Shown here piece by piece: positions 51,935-54,621 of a stretch of DNA of 54,621 nucleotides. A program made the translations under genes and the position numbers. Source of the DNA: Paenibacillus sp. J2TS4 (GTDB lineage Bacteria > Bacillota > Bacilli > Paenibacillales > NBRC-103111); contig NZ_BOSH01000023.1 of assembly GCF_018403245.1 (NCBI RefSeq), positions 1 to 54,621 on the forward strand, in the 5' to 3' direction. Every line of letters starts with the position of its first letter. The stretch's first letter is position 1. Below the pieces are notes generated by a model. The model saw only the letters and a list, made by a program, of their open reading frames with translations. It was not told the origin of the DNA and searched no databases.

Positions 51935-52117
51935 CGTTTTGTACGAAACATCATACAGTCAGACTTGCGTATGCCGCGAAGGGGTCGCTTTTGTATGAAT
52001 AATCACACAAATGGGGACGCAAGTTCCGAGAAAGGATCGTATTTGTACGAAATATGGTACAATCAGCTGTGTATATGTCGCGAAGATCCGTTTTTGTATG
52101 AATAATCGTACAAATGA
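51935..52117. repeat. tetrad palindrome element H (TTTGTACGA class)
   Basis: Four units of the type TTTGTAYGAAT-AT-CGTACAAAT are centred about 51949, 52001, 52053 and 52104. The spacing of 52, 52 and 51 bp lacks the longer central gap of the other elements. Units 2 and 4 are almost identical (TTTTGTATGAATAATC-ACA/GTA-CAAAT). All run in the same orientation. The spacers share CGCGAAG. It lies between divergent SDR and SRPBCC genes. The rest of 51605-52282 is AT-rich and shows no gene. Confidence 0.8.
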
Positions 52118-52282
52118 ATAACAAGTTTCATGAACCGATTTTCGAATGAACGCTTTTTCTTTTTTGCCGTACCTGCACTGAGGCCAATAATAATGGAGGA
52201 GTCGGATTGGAATTAAGTGGAGATAATAGGCGCAAGAGCTTGCGTGGCAGCTAAACTACATTTTGATGAGGAGAGATAACGG

Positions 52283-52774
52283 ATGCCAGCTGTAATTCAA
52301 AAAGTTTCCGATGGTAATATCGCTCGCTTTGAACGTCGATTGAAGCATCCCGTGGATAAAGTATGGGCCTGGCTGACGGAGAACGATAAACTGGCCCAGT
52401 GGTTTGATGAGCTTCGAGTGGAGGATCTCCGTGAAGGAGGCACGATTAAGTTTGACATGCAGGACGGCACTTATGAGGAAATGACGATTACCGAGCTTAA
52501 AATGAATTCCATCTTGGAATACACGTGGGCCGAAGATAGGGTTCGTTTCGAGCTGCACCCTGACCCGGAAGGCTGCCTATTGATCTTTATAGAAAAAATC
52601 CAGAAGATCACCCCGCATACGTCCAAGGATCTTGCTGGATGGCATGTTTGTTTGGATGTTATCCAAGCCCTGCTCGATGGCCGAACCTTAGACTCTCGGG
52701 AAGAAGAATGGAAGAAGTGGCATCCGAAATATGTCGAGGCTCTAGCCAACGATGTGCCTGGCGCAATTGAATAG
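52283..52774 (+). CDS. SRPBCC / AHSA1-type (START-like) domain protein
   Basis: A 163-residue single-domain protein. The opening FERRLKHPVDKVWAWLTENDKLAQWF and the strand EYTWAEDRVRFELHPDPEGC are typical of the AHSA1/SRPBCC fold, which binds hydrophobic ligands. The tail LAGWHVCLDVIQALLDG is also typical of the family. Start at 52283 follows GAGGAGA. The 3' end overlaps by 33 bases, on the opposite strand, a histidine phosphatase gene. No ligand can be named. Confidence 0.88.
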   Translation: MPAVIQKVSDGNIARFERRLKHPVDKVWAWLTENDKLAQWFDELRVEDLREGGTIKFDMQDGTYEEMTITELKMNSILEYTWAEDRVRFELHPDPEGCLLIFIEKIQKITPHTSKDLAGWHVCLDVIQALLDGRTLDSREEEWKKWHPKYVEALANDVPGAIE

Positions 52775-53317
52775 CTCACAGTCCCACTCTGAACCGTTGT
52801 AATTTATAATAGTGATGGATGTATTATGAAAATGTGCTTCAACATCTAAATGGGGAACTAGACTTCTAACCGTTAATCCGATTAATGCTCCATGGCTGAC
52901 CACCAGAATGCTTTTTCCTTGTGAAGTCTCCACTATTTCGGACAGGAATGAAGTTCCTCTGCCAATGATGGACCGATCCTCTTCTATCCCGAGAGGCAAT
53001 GTTTCCCATTGCTCCCCCCATCTATTTATCCGTTCGGCCAGCGTAGTGCCTTCGGTTTCGCCCTTATGCATTTCTCTTAGACGGGGATCGGTTTGCACTT
53101 TCAGTCCCATCGATCCGGCCACAATATCCGCCGTTTCCTTGGCCCGTGATAGATCACTGGAATAAATGGAATCCCACGGCTCCTTCCTCAACCGAACGGC
53201 CAGAGCCCGCGCCTGTTGCCTTCCGAGTTCATTTAGCGGGATATCGCTCTGTCCTTGAGCCCTTCTTTCCGCATTCCATGCCGTTTCCCCATGCCTTATC
53301 AGTCCAATTCGGATCAT
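52742..53317 (-). CDS. histidine phosphatase family protein (phosphoglycerate mutase-like)
   Basis: A 191-residue phosphatase. The phospho-acceptor motif RHGETAWN is near residue 8 and the second catalytic His is in LVVSHGALIG. Length and the motif order fit PhoE/GpmB-like phosphatases of Bacillota. The start at 53317 (MIRIGLIRHGE) was taken because the N-terminus then matches the family, although an upstream ATG (53359) is in frame. The substrate is unknown. No adjoining gene points to a pathway. Confidence 0.9.
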   Translation of the reverse strand: MIRIGLIRHGETAWNAERRAQGQSDIPLNELGRQQARALAVRLRKEPWDSIYSSDLSRAKETADIVAGSMGLKVQTDPRLREMHKGETEGTTLAERINRWGEQWETLPLGIEEDRSIIGRGTSFLSEIVETSQGKSILVVSHGALIGLTVRSLVPHLDVEAHFHNTSITIINYNGSEWDCELFNCARHIVG

Positions 53318-53663
53318 CCTGTCACAACCCTTCCCTTTATATGGAACATCGTACCACATCCTGATTAAGAAGTCCGTCCCAAGCTTCTATTGCGTTCCGA
53401 TGACTACAGAGGGAAGTGAGGACAGCTTCACCTGCTGGAATCAACGAGATTGAAGCCAGCTCAAATAAAAGCCGGCTCCAGCAAGGCATTCCTAGCACTG
53501 AAATATACCGCTGATCAGCTTGGGATGGCAGTAGAATATGACCCTATGTCGGATGCATTTGTTCAGGGCCAAAGAGGCCATCCAAAGCAGCTTTTAGCCC
53601 CTCTTGGCTAACAGCCCCTCCCCATTATGATCAGATAGGTTCCGGGATCAAGCTGATCATCAC
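53318..53663. other. intergenic stretch with imperfect hairpin
   Basis: GCCAAAGAGG (53570-53579) and CCTCTTGGC (53602-53610) form a weak stem. No gene or promoter is convincing. Confidence 0.35.
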
Positions 53664-54296
53664 TCAAACCCAAAGCTCATACTGCTGCTTGATATTGTCC
53701 TGCGTAATCTTCTGCTTTTGTAACAGGTTACTCGGAACCATAGTATTGTATTTCTTTATCTTCTCGTTAATGACTTGGAGTTCATGCTCCACACCTATTT
53801 CGTTGTCTGAATTGGAAGAGAGCAGACGGTGCAGCTGGTCCCTGATTTCATGCTGAAGTGCCAGCCAGCCGGGCAAGTAGTTGGCATTTTTGAGTGCATG
53901 GTTGAAAGGATCGCCTGTTGGAATGGAAATGGGCTTGCCTTTGCCGGGAAGATTGTCAAATGCGCCTTTCTTCAGCTGTTCCCGATAAATCTCGCCGATC
54001 CAATCGTTCTGGGAAAGACCGGCATTCCAGAATTGTCTTGAGCGGACCGCCTTCTCCTCATTGTCGGACTCGGCAGCCGATACGTTGTCCTTCTCCTTCT
54101 CCGAGTTTGCCGTGGCCGGGGCAGTATCGATGTCCACATTGTCGCCAGTCTTGCCTGGCCGCTCTTGAATGCTCGTATTCCCGGCCGCCGCCGCAGGATT
54201 CACCCTTGTGTCTGCAGTTTTCCCATTTACGTTAGAATCCGCACTTTCGGCGCTACTCGTTCCTGACTTTCTGTTCTTCTTGAACCAAGAAAACAT
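53664..54296 (-). CDS. DUF1992 (DnaJ-C28-like) domain protein
   Basis: A 210-residue protein. The N-terminus (about residues 1-95) is low-complexity and polar: basic FSWFKKNRKSG, then an Ala/Asn/Glu-rich stretch. The C-terminal domain (about 100-180) matches DUF1992/DnaJ homologue C28: WIGEIYREQLKKGAFDNLPG and GKPISIPTGDPFNHALKN, followed by NYLPGWLALQHEI. The family's role is unknown. The start at 54296 (MFSWFKK) follows GTGGTGATAAGG. An ATG at 54311 is less likely. Confidence 0.85.
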   Translation of the reverse strand: MFSWFKKNRKSGTSSAESADSNVNGKTADTRVNPAAAAGNTSIQERPGKTGDNVDIDTAPATANSEKEKDNVSAAESDNEEKAVRSRQFWNAGLSQNDWIGEIYREQLKKGAFDNLPGKGKPISIPTGDPFNHALKNANYLPGWLALQHEIRDQLHRLLSSNSDNEIGVEHELQVINEKIKKYNTMVPSNLLQKQKITQDNIKQQYELWV

Positions 54297-54494
54297 CCTT
54301 ATCACCACCAACGGTTAGTTTGGTCTGATTCATCTGGAAATACAGAGAGCGATTAGGGACTAAGCATAAGCCGCGATTGTCATGGAATTTTGCACTTCCT
54401 AATTATGAATTTATCTTAATTCACTAAACCGCACACATGCAGACTATGAAAATTCAATGAACATTTGGTGGTTTTTGGAAAATCGGAACTTCAT

Positions 54495-54621
54495 GGGGCT
54501 GTCCAGAAAGCCAGTGAAAACTGACTGGACGCCCCGTTTTTGTTGAATGTTAAAAATGTACACAAAAAAACCGTCTTTTCCTGTAAAATGAAAGTTACCA
54601 CACAAACATTTTAAGAAGGGA
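54495..54621 (+). mobile_element. 5' end of a probable IS1182-type insertion sequence, cut by the window edge
   Basis: GGGGCTGTCC (54495-54504) is the inverted match of GGACAGCCCC at 115-124. The arms GGGGCTGTCCAG and CTGGACGCCCC (54535-54545) form a hairpin followed by GTTTTTG. The DNA beyond (CCTGTAAAATGAAAGTTACC and the AAGAAGGGA at the very end) resembles the leader of an IS transposase gene just outside the window. The hairpin alone could be an ordinary terminator. Confidence 0.4.

Noticed and set aside
48200..52117. Tetrad elements G and H as short CRISPR arrays
   Set aside because: Units are palindromic, number exactly four and vary, spacers carry hairpins, and other elements of the same geometry have inverted units. 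No cas genes are present.

Overview
The window reads as chromosomal DNA of a Paenibacillus-like member of the Bacillota. Pointers are AGGAGG-type ribosome sites with frequent TTG/GTG starts, a carbohydrate locus with LplABC-type ABC transporter and YesM/YesN-type two-component system, a yjlC-ndh-type pair with a Rex site, divergent adaA-adaB/alkA, an MntABC-MntR locus, and YqkE, DUF1992 and DUF3842 proteins. No rRNA, tRNA or CRISPR array was seen. Both ends run into what look like the ends of IS1182-type insertion sequences, so the window is probably a contig broken at repeats.

Layout. 0.3-1.4 kb: D-threonine aldolase/D-serine dehydratase-type gene broken by a one-base frameshift. 1.9-6.0 kb: MarR regulator and a heterodimeric multidrug ABC exporter, three genes coupled by ATGA overlaps. 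6.8-8.3 kb: intact IS3-family element and a 41-bp tandem repeat. 8.4-9.4 kb: Fur-box-linked siderophore ATPase. 10.1-17.7 kb: small membrane protein, lipoproteins, a five-gene nickel/peptide-type ABC operon and a DUF3842 gene. 19.1-20.4 kb: CofE-like ligase behind a possible attenuator. 20.6-23.7 kb: mntABC-type manganese uptake plus mntR. 24.0-25.4 kb: fumarase. 25.4-27.7 kb: DUF1641 protein and NDH-2 behind a Rex site. 27.9-30.5 kb: alkylation-repair genes adaB, adaA, alkA. 30.5-34.3 kb: AT-rich island with a truncated transporter, an HNH toxin/SUKH immunity pair and two unknown exported or membrane proteins. 34.8-44.9 kb: methyltransferase, then an LplABC-like transporter, Gfo/Idh/MocA-cupin fusion, YesM/YesN pair and an Fsr-type MFS pump. 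45.1-48.0 kb: YqkE, nitrilase-family hydrolase and two GNAT-like proteins. 48.4-54.3 kb: methyltransferase, serine hydrolase, SDR, SRPBCC protein, histidine phosphatase and a DUF1992 protein.

The most striking signal is not a gene. Eight intergenic elements of about 180-190 bp (1.63, 6.58, 9.90, 17.73, 18.67, 29.24, 48.20 and 51.93 kb) share one architecture: four palindrome-like units of about 20-24 bp, with centres spaced about 50 / 61 / 50 bp (52/52/51 in the last). In several, units 3-4 are inverted copies of units 1-2. Units match inside an element but differ between elements, giving about six unit classes. I do not recognise this as a named family. It could be a structured RNA, a set of DNA sites or a miniature mobile element, and it is my main candidate for something undescribed.
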